Of a stretch of 64,000 bases of DNA, positions 23,630 to 35,048 are shown in pieces (the stretch's first letter is position 1; each line of letters begins with the position of its first letter). The notes under the pieces are model-generated. The model made no database searches. It saw only the letters and a program-made list of their open reading frames with translations, and was not told the DNA's origin. The stretch is from the NCBI GenBank assembly GCA_028023455.1, contig JAQFVV010000002.1, positions 33,861,725 to 33,925,724 of the forward strand, in the 5' to 3' direction. Position numbers and translations under genes: made by a program. Source of the DNA: Epiperipatus broadwayi (lineage: Eukaryota > Onychophora > Udeonychophora > Euonychophora > Peripatidae).

Positions 23630-23745
23630 GTTTGGTGTAGAGGTTTAAAATCTCAGACTATGGATCTAAAGTCCTTAGATCCATTTCAGTTGATATTTCT
23701 AGTGCTTTGCCTTCTTATGAACTCCCGAGAAATAAAGTCATTCGA
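23630..23745 (+). repeat. tRNA-derived SINE fragment (S2 family)
   Basis: TGGTTTGGTGTAGAGGTTTAAAAT resembles a decayed tRNA head, and the 3' part CTTATGAACTCCCGAGAAATAAAG is shared with copies at 32.0, 37.7 and 51.0 kb. Confidence 0.6.
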
Positions 23746-25110
23746 TTATTTGTATATTTTATGAAAAAATACAAAATGCAGAAATTCAGTTCACATTGAG
23801 ATGAAGAAGTAAAAATTAAAAGAAAACACAACTTTTGGAGTTGCTTAAGAAATTATATATTATGAATTATTTGAAAAGAATCCGAAATTAATATGGAAGC
23901 AACAGAAGTGGATTGTATATTTTGGCATAACTTATGTATTCGACCTACTGGATGAAAATTGATGGCAAAACAAATGTTTAAACAAAGACTGAATTTAACA
24001 CATTTACAATTCCATAAATTCTGAAAATATTACTTTGTTGTAAATCGAAAGATTTCACATTGTTGATTTAAAAATAATATGCAGTGAGTTAAATGTGAAG
24101 ATGTTTAAAGCTTCAGGCAAAATGCTTCAGACTGGCTTATATATATAGAAATTTAAATAAAGAGAAAGATGAAACTACCTTTTTCTTATAAAATCTCTGT
24201 CTTGTGTTACAACTTGAGAGCTCCCTATATAGTCATCATTACATCTGATTGGCTGTTATATAAGCATTCTAAATGCACATGCGAGAAGGTTTCACTATTC
24301 ATTTGAATGTTGTAAAAAGAAAATAATTAATTATTAGAATAATCAAATGCAGATATTTAATCAGACTTCCTTTTTCCTATTTCTTTTTTAAAAACACTCA
24401 GATATCACAATTAAATATTATCTTCTAAATTACAACTTGAAAATTAGGAAAGCCAATGCGATTGTTGAAAATATATATATTCCATTTAGTATCATTAATA
24501 TTATTGTGCAAAAAGTTATGGGTCATCATTAGACTTTGCTTTGACTATTTTTTTTTCTGTGAAGTTAGAAAGTTATTGCAGAACTAACACATATGTGAGC
24601 TCACAAAGACATTACCGACAATTAAATGAAATTTCGATAGCTATTCTCAAAGAGTTATTGTAAGTTAGAAAGATTTTTTCCCTCTCTCACATGATCGCCA
24701 TATAATTTTTTAAATTGTAAATATGTAAATACATTTTTTATTATCATATAATTCCATGCTTTGATTAAAATTATTGTTGTTAGTAATTTTTTTCTTGTCA
24801 TTTCTCATTCAAACCAAACTGATTATTTATTTTGTTAATGTAATAAATTATTAGGTGGATTTGAACCTACATGGAAACTTGTTTTTATACAAGTGCTTGT
24901 GACTAGTATTGACTTGTCAATTCAAAATAAATTTCATGCAGTCTCCTCCATGTACACAGTTGTGCATTAGTTATCTTTAAATTTCCTGGACAAAAATTAA
25001 TTTGCAAATATTGTGGGGGTTTTTTTTTCCATTTTACTGTTAACTGGATTATTTTACTAATCATTAAAGGGGTCATTACCCTTACAATATATAACTATAT
25101 AAACAAATAT
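23745..25110. other. AT-rich sequence without recognised gene
   Basis: Nothing supported. Confidence 0.5.
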
Positions 25111-25129
25111 AAAATGCAAATATATGTAT

Positions 25130-25505
25130 ATATAAAACCAACACTGGAGAAATACTACTTAGTGAAGTATGGAGAGATGTACGTTAGAAGTAACAAGAAG
25201 AAATCAAAAATGAAGTACGTGGTGAGAGAACTAACAGGTGTTACTGACATCAATGAACAAATTAATACTGAATGGAGTTGGGCTGGATATATTGCTAAAA
25301 GAGATGATAATAAGTGGACAGTTGAAATTTTAAATCAGATTCCAAGAGATTGTAAAGACCTACAAAGAGACCACGTGTGAGATGGATGGATGAAATAAGG
25401 AAATGTACTAGTGTGGTGGAGGCTACAGATTGGTGATGAGTTAAACTTGAAGAGACCTTCATTCTTCAGTGGATCAATAATAGTCAAAGATGATGATGAT
25501 GATGT
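25130..25505 (+). pseudogene. RTE-clade LINE 3' end
   Basis: The frame reads RELTGVTDINEQINTEWSWAGYIAKRDDNKWTVEILN and IPRDC, then RWMDEIRKC after a frameshift, and ends EETFILQWINN before a (GATGAT)n tail at 25490-25503. This is the conserved last 120 residues of the RTE protein. The 5' part is truncated, and the region before TGVTDI is mutated. Confidence 0.88.
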
Positions 25506-26100
25506 CAATTTGCCTGAAACAGTTCCTGTTTTTATCTCAATCAAAAATATAATTGTAATTAATATTGAAAAATGAAAATAATAATATACTCTTTTGGACT
25601 AACTAATAAATTACTGTCATCAGAATCATACATCATGTCAGGCAGCCATTTTTAACTAAATCAAAAGAACCACCCAATATTATATGCAAATGAAGCTGCC
25701 AAATAATGTTAATAATCATCATCATCAATCATTTGTAAAGAATGAGACAAAATAATAGCTGTTTAAATAAGTGCTAAAGATGTATTAAATGCTGCAATCA
25801 TTAAGATGTTCAGCTCAGGTTAGTGTCATTTGATATCATAAAAATACTGGCCATAAATAAAGTAGCATTCATATACTATATTAAGAATGTGTGTAGACTT
25901 TAAAAAATGACTAATATCAATGTGGCAAATTCAGTTTATACTGCAATTATTAATCCTAGTACCACCTTTACAATCTAAAAAGAATTATACAGAATCCACA
26001 AATAAACATATATATCAAATTCCATTATTGACTAGTGTTAGCTTTTTGGAAAGGAAAAGACTAGTTTAACATATGTGTGCAAGAAGAAATACTAAATATT
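25505..26100. other. AT-rich sequence without recognised gene
   Basis: No supported feature. Confidence 0.5.
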
Positions 26101-26104
26101 ACAC

Positions 26105-26265
26105 AGATGCAAAATTCTCCATACAGTAGTGCCACTCAGTGCAAGCCACTAGTTTCTAGTTTGTGCATACAAGTGCCACTCAGTGCAAGCCACTAGTTTC
26201 TAGTTTGTGCGAACAACTTGTGTAAGCGTGAAGATTGGTAATCATGTGATGTTTAGTGGTTTAAT
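26105..26265 (+). repeat. Family C fragment with internal duplication
   Basis: TTCTCCATACAGTAGTGCC starts the unit. AGTGCCACTCAGTGCAAGCC plus ACTAGTTTCTAGTTTGTGC then occurs twice (about 26128 and 26172). It ends with TAATCATGTGATGTTTAGTGG. Confidence 0.65.
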
Positions 26266-26635
26266 ACTAAATATTTAGCGTTAAATAACTTTACTTTAAT
26301 AATTTGAAAGATGATTAATAATTTTATTAATTAATTAGTAATAAAATAAAAATGAAATTAAAGAGCAAACATAAATATTCTCCAATATTACAAATAAATT
26401 ACATCTGACTCCGACTTCTTTACAAATATTATATAGATCTTCAAAGCAAAACAATAAATGTTTGCTTTGATTTACATATATATATAATATTTAAAATACA
26501 AGCATAATTCATGTTGGAGTTTAAATGTAATTATAGGAGACTTAAACACAGACATTCAAGCTCTCTTCAAATATCCATTATATTTCATACAACCAATACA
26601 CATTCTTACACGCATGTGAAAAAGATAAATGCTAT

Positions 26636-26677
26636 CCAAGAAATGCATTTCATGCTGAACCAGCACTTATCAGTTGG
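26636..26677 (-). ncRNA. Hammerhead ribozyme, family A, tandem unit 1
   Basis: Minus strand: CCAA/TTGG stem I, CTGATAA (G8 to A), GTGCT/AGCAT stem II with GGTTC loop, GAAA, TGCATT, TC site. One core substitution makes activity unlikely. Confidence 0.72.
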
Positions 26678-27099
26678 TCCAAATCATCATCTCCCACATA
26701 TATATAATCTGTGCTTGGTTTATATTAAGATAGCAAATCTTCAAACTTTAATGGACAAGCTTCAATCTATTCCACCCTCCAACTCTTCAGTCATTCATAT
26801 TATTGAAAATCTGATGATGAAATGCCCCAATACCCCAACATTATTGTCATGTGCATATCAACTTTAAATCACTCTGACCCCTCATGTATAGGACTATGTC
26901 CATTTAAATAAACAGAAGAGGGATGGGCAAGTTACAAGCTGAAAGTATAATATTTGTAATACAAACATAATTCATATACTTGGAGTTTAAATGTAATTAT
27001 AGGAGATTTGAATACAGGCTTTCAAGCTCCCTTAGCTACCCAGTCTATTTCATAAAACCCATACACATGACCACACACTGTGAAAAAGATAAATGATGT

Positions 27100-27141
27100 C
27101 CAATAAATGTGTTTCATGCTGAACCAGCATTCATAAGTTGG
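27100..27141 (-). ncRNA. Hammerhead ribozyme, family A, tandem unit 2
   Basis: Minus strand: CCAA/TTGG, CTTATGA (G5 to T), ATGCT/AGCAT perfect 5-bp stem II, GAAA, CACATT, TA site. One core substitution. Confidence 0.7.
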
Positions 27142-27724
27142 TCCAGATCATCATCTTCCACTTACATATATGTAATCAGTGCTCGGTTTATATTAAGATA
27201 GCAAATCTTTAAACTTTAATGGACAGGCTTCAATCTATATCACTCTCCAACTCTTCAGACAATCACATTATTAAAAAATTAATGATGAAATACCCAAATT
27301 CCCTACTGATGCCAATATTATTGTCATGCTCATATCGACTTTAAGTCACTCTGACCACTCATTTATAGGAATTTGTCCATTTAAATAGCCCAGAAGAGAT
27401 ATGGTTAGGATACAGGCAGAAACTGTAATATTTGAAATACAAGCATAATTTATATACTTGGAGTTTAAATGTAATTACAGGGAATTTGAACACAGACTTT
27501 CAAGGTCTCTTTAGCTATCCCCTCTATTTCGTACAACCGATAACCATGACCACACATATGTTAAAAAGATAAATAATATCTAATACATGTAGAGTGGATA
27601 TATATTTATATACATATATTGGACATTATTTATTTTTACATATGCGTGTGTGGTCATGAGAGTGAAAGCTGAAAGGGTTGAAAGCTTGTGCTCAAATCTC
27701 CTATATATATATGATACATAATCA

Positions 27725-28140
27725 TAAATAAATCACACACATGAATCTAGTTTCTTAAAAAATAATTTAATTGCTTTTAAAATATATCGATAAATGGATT
27801 AGACGAGGGATTGCTAAAGTGTTAATATAGAGAAGTTGTATTGAGTCTCAAGAAGGTTAATGAAATTAAAGAGTCGATAGAGAATTGGTGAAAAATAAAT
27901 TGGTCTTAAGAGGGGGGTTTTTTCTTTGTTTTTTATAGAAAGTTTTATATTTAGTAGAAAATAACAGAATCTATAATTTCGCCAATAAATGTTGGAAAGA
28001 AGAAAAAAATATATAACATTTCTAAATAATATTTAATTCAAAATGAGTAAAAACACTAACTTTAAACAATGAAAACAACTCATGAATTTTAATGTTTCTG
28101 GTTACAAAGTTTTGTGTGTTTATCATTGTTGCTGCTGCGG
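27725..28140. other. AT-rich sequence without recognised gene
   Basis: Nothing supported. Confidence 0.45.
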
Positions 28141-28142
28141 CC

Positions 28143-28915
28143 AGAAAAACCTGTTAGCCCCTCCCTTTCTATTTCCCACTCTAAGTTTTTTGCATATTTT
28201 TCTCTATCCTGCTCCATCCCATTTCCACAACATTATTTTGTTCACTTTATGGCCTCTATTTCTAAACCCCCCTTATCTTTTTCCAAACTCTGTATAAAAA
28301 CCAAGAACCCACTTTCTGTATAATCACTTTGTTTATATTTATTCTCCACAACTTCATTATTTGTACCATTTCTGCTTGTAGGCATTTACATTCAATTAAC
28401 AGATGCCTAATATTTTCCATGCCTTCCTTACACAACTTGCAGACTAAATCACCTGCATTTTTTTCCATTTATATGTATATTCCCTTGTTGCTAATGATTC
28501 TGCTTGAGCCTTAAACAGTAAACTACTTTCCTTGCTATTATCATAAATTAACTCACACCCAATATTCTGTTTATTTCTACAAATATTTAAACTCTTTTTT
28601 TCACTCTCCATATTAGTAATCTCCATCTCTCCAACTCTCTAATTTTTAATAATGCACTTACTCTTTTATCCCAATCCTTGCCACTATAACAGCCAATAAT
28701 TCTCCTAACACAATCATCCCACCTTTTGTACAAATATACTGATATAAATTCTTTATCCAAATCTTTTGCATATCGCATTATCTTTCTCACCCATTTTGTT
28801 GCCTATTCTTTACTTATAACCCAATTAAATATTATTTTTGCTATTCTCTTATTATCCATAAACTCAATCTACCGAACATTTTCATTTTACTTTTTGCATC
28901 TCTTATCGTTCTGCA
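28143..28915 (-). pseudogene. Second LINE family, ORF2 C-terminus, copy 3
   Basis: Minus-strand pieces MRKIMRYAKDLDKEFISVYL, KRWDDCVRRIIGCYSGKDWD, NIGCELIYDNSKESSLLFKA and CKLCKEGMENIRHLLIEC lie in order in three frames, so at least two frameshifts. The CCHC-like motif is intact. The (CACAT) tail is not present: the copy ends near 28145 in GGCTAACAGGTTTTTCTGG. Confidence 0.82.
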
Positions 28916-28998
28916 GTGTTGTGATATCTGGCTGGTGGTATTATGTTTACATTTTAAATTTTTTTTAATTATTGTAAAAAACATATTTCTTGTTTTTT

Positions 28999-29020
28999 TC
29001 ACACACACACACACACACAT
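28999..29020. repeat. (CA)n microsatellite
   Basis: Pure CA run of about 11 units. Confidence 0.9.
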
Positions 29021-29027
29021 GATTTTA

Positions 29028-29135
29028 TTGATTGGGAGTTTGGACGCAGTTCGAGAGCCAGAAATATACTTGGAATCTCCCGATCCCAGGTCGAAAGTTC
29101 TACTAACTGCGCCAAACCGCAAAGGGCAACCAGTG
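29028..29135 (-). repeat. tRNA-derived SINE fragment
   Basis: Minus strand has TTTGGCGCAGTTAGTAGAAC, a near-exact tRNA D-arm/A-box (TGGCGCAGTTxGTAG), followed by an eroded B-box region (CGGGAGATTCC). No intact cloverleaf. Confidence 0.65.
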
Positions 29136-30120
29136 AAAACTTTTTAAGATACACGAAGTTGTTTGCCCAAACGGAAGTTTATTAAAGTTTAACAAATTTT
29201 TTGGTTAAATTACATTTTATGATAAAAAAAGGAACTCAAATTCTAAGTTTTACATGTTTGTATGCATATACAAAATTAACAAACTTTCAATTAAGCATTA
29301 AAACATGTGTAATTTGAAAGAAAGTGGAAATTAGGATCAAAACTTACAAATCATGAGTCCAATATAAGTATTCTAATAACGTTATACCAATCACACCTTT
29401 CACATTAAAAATAAATTTTAGTTCAGTATAGAAGCGCCATCTTACTTCATTAATTATAAATGTTTTTAAAATACAGCCTATTATACACTACTCTAATTAT
29501 TATTAAAAAAAACCTTTTATAAAATAGATTTTAAAAATATTTAATATCTCAACTTTTATTGGAGGTTTTTGTATATTTATGACATTATCAAATGTAGTCA
29601 TAGAGTTAAAAAATTTGACTGTCCCTGGGTTAGATTTATGTTATGCAATCCAATAATCATTTGTATTTAAAGCTTAAAAGTAAATGTAAAATAAACACAG
29701 ACAAAATTTACCAAAGTAATTGAAACAGTGACTAACTGAGAGGCAATATTTAATATTTTAAAAAAAATATTATATTAAAAACCACCTGTAATGTAAAAGC
29801 AGTTAATACTGTGATATGTGTTTTATCAATATATACTATTTCACTTATATGCTACTAAAAATGTATATACGCTTTAAAATCCATAAATTTAATACATTTT
29901 ATGATGCGACAATAGTCTCTCTTTTTTATTTTAGGGCCTTATATGATCACGCTATTAATAATGATTTTTAGATTACGTTGAAAGCAAAGACACTAATCTT
30001 TATTTTCTTTTTTAAATTGGATATGATATAGCATTTTACTGTATAATAAACTGTTTTCTAAATGTAAAAAGTAAAAGCTTTATAAAATTTAAGAAAATTC
30101 ATGTATTTCTTAAATAATAA
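29135..30120. other. AT-rich sequence without recognised gene
   Basis: No supported feature. Confidence 0.5.
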
Positions 30121-30128
30121 AATAAAAG

Positions 30129-31597
30129 GGTACTTACATATTAGACCTGCAATGTATTGGACCTGCTAAGCCTTTTCATATTCATATCAATTTGCGGATA
30201 ACTTTCTAACTTTGTCATCTGACCAAATAATGTGTACACCTGGATCTTGTACAAACTTAAAATGATAAATTCATCAAAATAGATCATGTGTACTTGTGTT
30301 TTTAAATTTTCAAATAACATAGTGAAATGTATTTAATCTCTAAAAATTTTGACTAGCATTTAACCCGTTCAGGATCTTGTAATTTGTTGATTGCTGGAAA
30401 TATGGAACATATTGTACCAGTCACAGTCTGAATATGTATGTAAAAAGGGTGTAGCAGTTCTAACACATGACCATAATTGCACCAAACTAAATCTAACTAA
30501 AGATATTAATTCCTAACAATACCAAAAATATGAATTTCACACAAAAATAAATCTGAAAAAGTTTTATGCAATTCCCCAATGTTACTTTAAATACGAACAA
30601 AACAACCACTAAATTTCAAAATGCATAAAATATACACATACGATACTTACCATGTAAAATATATAACAGAAATTGTCACCATGATGGAAACAAGTTTGTT
30701 TTAAAATGGAGACTATAAGTAATTTTTTTTATTTTTCCCAAAATGGAGATTTACTTAACACATGATTGTGCAATACAATGCCTGCACAGGATCTTCACCA
30801 GAAATGTTAATAAATAGTAAATATACTTTTTTCAAAGCCAAAAAATAAATAAATAAATAAATTACTACCCTTTTATTGTTTTTTCAATATGTTGGACTAA
30901 TTTTTTTGTTGTTGTCCAGTATGATTCACATGAAAGTGGTCAGTAACCAGCAGCGCATAATTCAGCAGTTTTATAGGCTTTCCAGCAATCCAAATAAACT
31001 GTTGATTTCTCTTCTACATCTTCTTTGATGGTTTCCATCAGAGTTGCTGCTGATTTGCCATGAATTCTCATGATGAAACACTCATCAGTCTCCCAGTTCC
31101 AGAAGAATTTGTCCGTTTTTTTTCTTTTTGTTCAAAAGGCTCTTGTCTAATTTCAGTAATTTTGATAGATCGTCCAATTTTACATTTTTCTCTGTTAATC
31201 CAAACCCTGTTTTCCCTATTCTATGGATGTTAAATTGTGAGCCCAGCTGTAAACAAATTGAATCACCATCGAAAATGGGATTCTGGAATCCTCCAAACCA
31301 TGTTTCCTTATGAAGGCCTATTTTATTATTATATCCTCAAATGTTACAATGCCATTACTTGTCAGAAGTTGGACGTATTCAACTGCATTGATCTCAGTAG
31401 TGGATAAAATTTCATCATTTTGTACTGTTTTGAAAACAAAAAAAAATTGTAGCATTAATCAGAAATTTTGAAAAGTAAATCAGCATTGAAATAAAAAACA
31501 CTTTGAGAAGAAGATGGGATCACAAGGTTAGACATTAATCATGAATGCGAAAAGGTGTACCATATCTCCTACATTGCAGGATTAATATGTAAGTACC
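30129..31597 (-). mobile_element. Merlin DNA transposon, complete length, decayed
   Basis: A 1469-bp element. The terminal inverted repeats of about 28 bp start GGTACTTACATATTA, differ at two positions, and continue CCTGCAATGTA (30129-30156 and the complement of 31570-31597). It is flanked by an exact 8-bp target duplication AATAAAAG (30121-30128 and 31598-31605). Merlin elements make 8-9 bp duplications and have termini beginning GG. The interior encodes a broken Merlin/IS1595-type transposase on the minus strand, which confirms the assignment. Confidence 0.92.
30905..31440 (-). pseudogene. Merlin transposase (DDE, IS1595/ISXO2-like), frameshifted
   Basis: Minus-strand pieces in three frames: DSRIPFSMVIQFVYSWAHNL (the N-terminal helical segment typical of Merlin, xxxPxxxxxxxxYxWA), ITEIRQEPFEQKEKKR (where active members have a segment like EIDESxFGKRKY, so the first catalytic Asp appears replaced), FIMRIHGKSAATLMETIKED and STVYLDCWKAYKTAELCAAGY (second catalytic Asp in the YxDCWKAY motif, kept), then VNHT. 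The third acidic residue could not be found. At least three frameshifts. It is the only protein encoded inside the Merlin termini. Full-length relatives are about 270-330 residues. Confidence 0.9.
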
Positions 31598-31605
31598 AAT
31601 AAAAG

Positions 31606-31970
31606 TTATCAATTTGGCAATGACATAAAAAAATAACTATTCATGCCAATGCATCAGAAAGCTCAGTTTATATGAAGCATATCTACAAATCTGAAATGAG
31701 TAACTGTAATTAGAGACATAAATTCCAAAGTCAATAAGGACTTGAAAACACTAAAATATCTGAAAAGACATGGTGGCCAAAAATGAGAGTGCAATTATAT
31801 TTCCATAGGAACAATGTTATCCATTTTCAATCGTCCAGATCATACTTGATTGTGATGATACTAGGATTGATCACATACAGCAATGTCTTGAGAAAATCAA
31901 ATCCTGAGATGATGCTGTTAATTGTATTATGTTTTGACTGAATGTGGATGATTGAATGTGTATAGTAAAT
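31606..31970. other. AT-rich sequence without recognised gene
   Basis: No supported feature. Confidence 0.5.
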
Positions 31971-31984
31971 ATTTATATAAACCA

Positions 31985-32110
31985 GCTCTTTTAATTGGTT
32001 AAGTGCACTGGTGAAGTGTCCGACTTTGAACATTAAGATTTTTGGATTGATTCCAATTCCGGTTCTTCTGGTCCTCAAATTCCTTATGAACTCCTCAGCA
32101 ATAAACCCAA
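31985..32110 (+). repeat. tRNA-derived SINE (S2 family)
   Basis: TTGGTTAAGTGCACTGGTGAAG is an A-box-like head, GGATTGATTCCAATTCC is a B-box-like block, and the 3' part CCTTATGAACTCCTCAGCAATAAA is shared with the 23.7, 37.7 and 51.0 kb copies. Confidence 0.65.
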
Positions 32111-32129
32111 TTTGGCTATTTTTTATTAT

Positions 32130-32395
32130 TTATTTAAAATGTTATTTAAGAGAAACTGGACTGGATGTAAGAAGAAAGTATAGTTTAATGAAAGATGTTT
32201 TAGAGGGAATGGAGAGTGAAAACAAGAAAAAGGGATGGAACAGGTAGACATTATTAAATAATATGAGATAAGAAGAGTTATGTAGAATTGAAGAGTTGGG
32301 CAATAAAGAAAACGGATTGGAAAAATGGACAATGATATGACTACTCTCTGGCCCTGTCCATGGGACAGATTACTATTGATGATGATGATGCTACT
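32130..32395 (+). pseudogene. Possible LINE 3' end
   Basis: The frame contains GMESENKKKGWNR and, after a shift, EELGNKENGLEKWTM before a (GATGATGATG) tail at 32379-32391. The tail and the EW-rich end suggest an RTE- or BovB-like LINE end, but no family motif is decisive. Confidence 0.35.
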
Positions 32396-32879
32396 ATACA
32401 ATAAAAAGCATCTGTATTATTTATAAATATGTATGTTTATGGTAAAAACCATTATATACTTGAGTGTAGTAATCAACATATATTGTACTATAATTAAAGC
32501 TTATCAACAAATTGCAAATTATTTTACATGCTTGACGATATGGATGACAGTATTAAGAATAAAATATATATTGCAGCTCCACAATATATTATTTATTTCT
32601 GCTTTTGATAAAAATTTAAAATGTTTAATGTAACAGAGAAAAAAACTATTTTTGTATACAACTAAGACTACTACTACTGTTCAGGATAGAACTCTTCCAT
32701 TCTTATTTGAAAGACCCTACCATGAAATTCATTCATAATAACATTTTATTTTTACAATTAAACCTTTTTGTATATCATATTACATTACTTTTTATAAATG
32801 TAAGCTGTCAAATCATAGTCATTCTAAAAGTTAATATTTGAATTTGCAAAATAGGAAAATAAGTTACTAAATGGTATAT

Positions 32880-33060
32880 GTTTGGCTGAAAAATTGCAGG
32901 GTAGAGTAGATTGAAGCCTGTCCATTAAAATATGAAGATTTTCTATCTTAACATAAACTGAGCACTGATTGTATATGTGTGTGGGAGATGATGATCTGGT
33001 GAGAGCTGATTTAGCAGAAAATACATACATTAGAAATCATGCATTTTTTACTTGTGCATT
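32880..33060 (+). repeat. Family A HHR-SINE, half copy
   Basis: TTGAAGCCTGTCCATTAAAA, TGAGCACTGATTGTATATG and GATGATCTGGT match family A just before the ribozyme. The HHR itself is eroded (GAGCTGATTTAGCAGAAAA). Confidence 0.6.
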
Positions 33061-33221
33061 GGACATAATTATGTCAATTCAAAAAGTTAGCAAAATAAAA
33101 TATTTTTTATTTGAATTCCATTTTTGAAATTTAAAAGTAATTCAAGTTAGATATTATTAACGAAAAAAAAATATATCTTAAAAATAATAATTAAATTTAT
33201 TGTTTTTGCTTTTTTTCCCAT

Positions 33222-33320
33222 TTGTCAAAGCATTGGCAGGGAACCTACGACAACTGTCTGCAAGCAACTGCTTGCTTGCAAGGCAGCTGCGCTGACCTCT
33301 TGGCTACCAACGCTCAACTT
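33222..33320 (-). repeat. tRNA-derived SINE head
   Basis: Minus strand: AGCGTTGGTAGCCAAGAGG (D-arm/A-box), GCAGCTGCCTTGCAAGCAAG (anticodon-arm-like) and TAGGTTCCCTGCCAATGCT (T-arm and acceptor-like). The anticodon region is duplicated and the B box eroded. Related to 34.25 and 40.36 kb. Confidence 0.65.
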
Positions 33321-34240
33321 AAATTTATTGTTATTAAACTTTTAAAAAAATTTTCTTTATTGATGTTGATAAAAGGTATTTTTTTTACCCATGTGGGACA
33401 GGTCTGGCTTCTGTCATGTGCAAATTATATATTCAAATTTTCTAAAGGTCTGCATGATGCTGATAATTTTAAAATTATTTCTACTATTAAAAAACCCTGT
33501 GCATTGTAATATAACTTTATAGATAGCTGCAAAATAATAACTAAATATAGAAATAGCAGCGCTATCTTAATGCACAAAACAACAAAAAATAGGTGGTGTT
33601 GCAGCAGCTAAGTCTAATATGAGTTTATAAAAGTTAGTTCCAGTGTGTTTTTAGTTTTTACACTTGTAAATCAACGTATAATAATGCATATAATTTGTAT
33701 TATCTCTACAATAAAATATACTTATATCAAAGAATCTCAAAATGAATGCTTGTCTTAGATAAATTAAAAGGTGCTTCAAGTTGAATTTGTCTTGTAGTAA
33801 TTAGAATGCAAATACCATTTGTTTCAGGATAGTGAAAGATGCGTGGTATGTTTTGTGCAAATATTTTTTTCCTACAAATATTGTTAACCTAGCTCTCATA
33901 CTTATTACAATAGCAATTTAATTAATCAAGTTTTTGAAGATAGAAAAAAGAAAACCATTAATTCACCTATACAGTTTTATTTACAGCTTTATGAGATAAA
34001 AAGTGGGGGAAATAATATTGCTTTGCGCAAATATTAATTAAGAATCAGCATATTTCATTAGAAATATTAAGAAGCATCACTACCAATTATAATAAAAACT
34101 CGTAGGGTTGTTCAAGAGGTCATGTGATTGCCTTTCTATTCAACTGACCAACGTTAGTTTTTTTTATTTTGGGGGGGAAATTAATACAGATGTCTAAAAG
34201 TTTGGTCTCTTTCAGTAAATTGCATAAAAACTACAATAAT
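33320..34240. other. AT-rich sequence without recognised gene
   Basis: Nothing supported. Confidence 0.5.
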
Positions 34241-34244
34241 AGTC

Positions 34245-34305
34245 AAGCATTGGTGGTCGAGAGGTCAGCGGGTTCGCTTCCCGGCTGATGCTATGACACA
34301 TGAGG
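34245..34305 (+). repeat. tRNA-derived SINE head, anticodon arm deleted
   Basis: AAGCATTGGTGGTCGAGAGG is followed directly by GGGTTCGCTTCCCGG (a good B box) and CTGATGCTATGACACATGAGG. AGCAT/ATGCT ends pair. The middle of the tRNA-like fold is missing. An ACTACAATAATAG repeat on either side (34230 and 34312) looks like a 13-bp target duplication (AAAAACTACAATAATAG in full). Confidence 0.75.
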
Positions 34306-34324
34306 AAAAAAACTACAATAATAG

Positions 34325-35035
34325 AATGAAATATTTTTATCTTACAAACATTCTTTATTAAAAACTTTTATTAAATTTTGCTCCACAGACTAATTACGAA
34401 ATGAATGCATAATTTAAAGGTTCAGATAAACGAACGTTTTTTTATGCAATAGTATCTATCCTATGATTATTTATTTTTAATAAATTATCTTCCTTTACTG
34501 GGAGCAAATTTTTTTCAAAGATATAAATATTTAAATATATATATACGTTAAAAATATACTTATTGGTTCGCAAGATTAACGAGACAATAGATATAATGAA
34601 TCAATTTTTGTCTGCGTCAAAATGCTTTCTTCTCTTTTTTTGTAAGAATCATTTTTTACATTTTGCAAAGCAATTTTTAATAATAATAAACTTTTATTTA
34701 TAAAATTATTGCCTACATTTCAGTTAAAAGAACTTTTATTGCATTTTTTGGTAAAGTTTCAAATGAATTAATATTTAACTGTGTATCAAAATATTCTTTT
34801 CAGTTTGAAAATATTTTATTCTTCTCTAATATTGGATTTTTCTTTCTTTTAGAAACTAAAAAAAAATAAAGCATGATTTTCTTTGTAAAAAAAAATTGAA
34901 CTAGTTTATTTTTTTTGTTTTAAGTAAAAAGTTTTATTTTATTTTTTAAATATGAAAAATATACACAAGAAAATGATTTTCACAATATATATAAAGATTT
35001 TTTTTTTTTACAATTTCGAGTCGGGATCAAATCAA
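34325..35035. other. AT-rich sequence without recognised gene
   Basis: Several long T runs. Nothing supported. Confidence 0.5.
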
Positions 35036-35048
35036 CGCATGATTTATA

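Larger units (their letters stand above)
26486..27725 (-). mobile_element. Family A HHR-SINE, head-to-tail tandem array of three units
   Basis: Three units in the same (minus) orientation begin, in plus coordinates, with AATATTT-AATACAAGC at 26486, 26949 and 27427, so periods are 463 and 478 bp. Each then has TTGGAGTTTAAATGTAATTA, the complement of the B box (GAxTTxAACACAGACTTTCA), the complement of the CACATG linker, and the HHR region. Unit 3 ends in a short palindrome. Tandem head-to-tail insertion is expected for circular or multimeric ribozyme RNAs of the retrozyme type. No coding capacity. Confidence 0.85.

Noticed and set aside
23780-24010. Continuation of a Tc1-like transposase with the DDE region
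   Set aside because: Fragments such as WKQQKWIVYFGI are too short and too ambiguous; no catalytic motif is readable.
28082-28323. Two overlapping plus-strand open frames
   Set aside because: They lie antisense to LINE copy 3.
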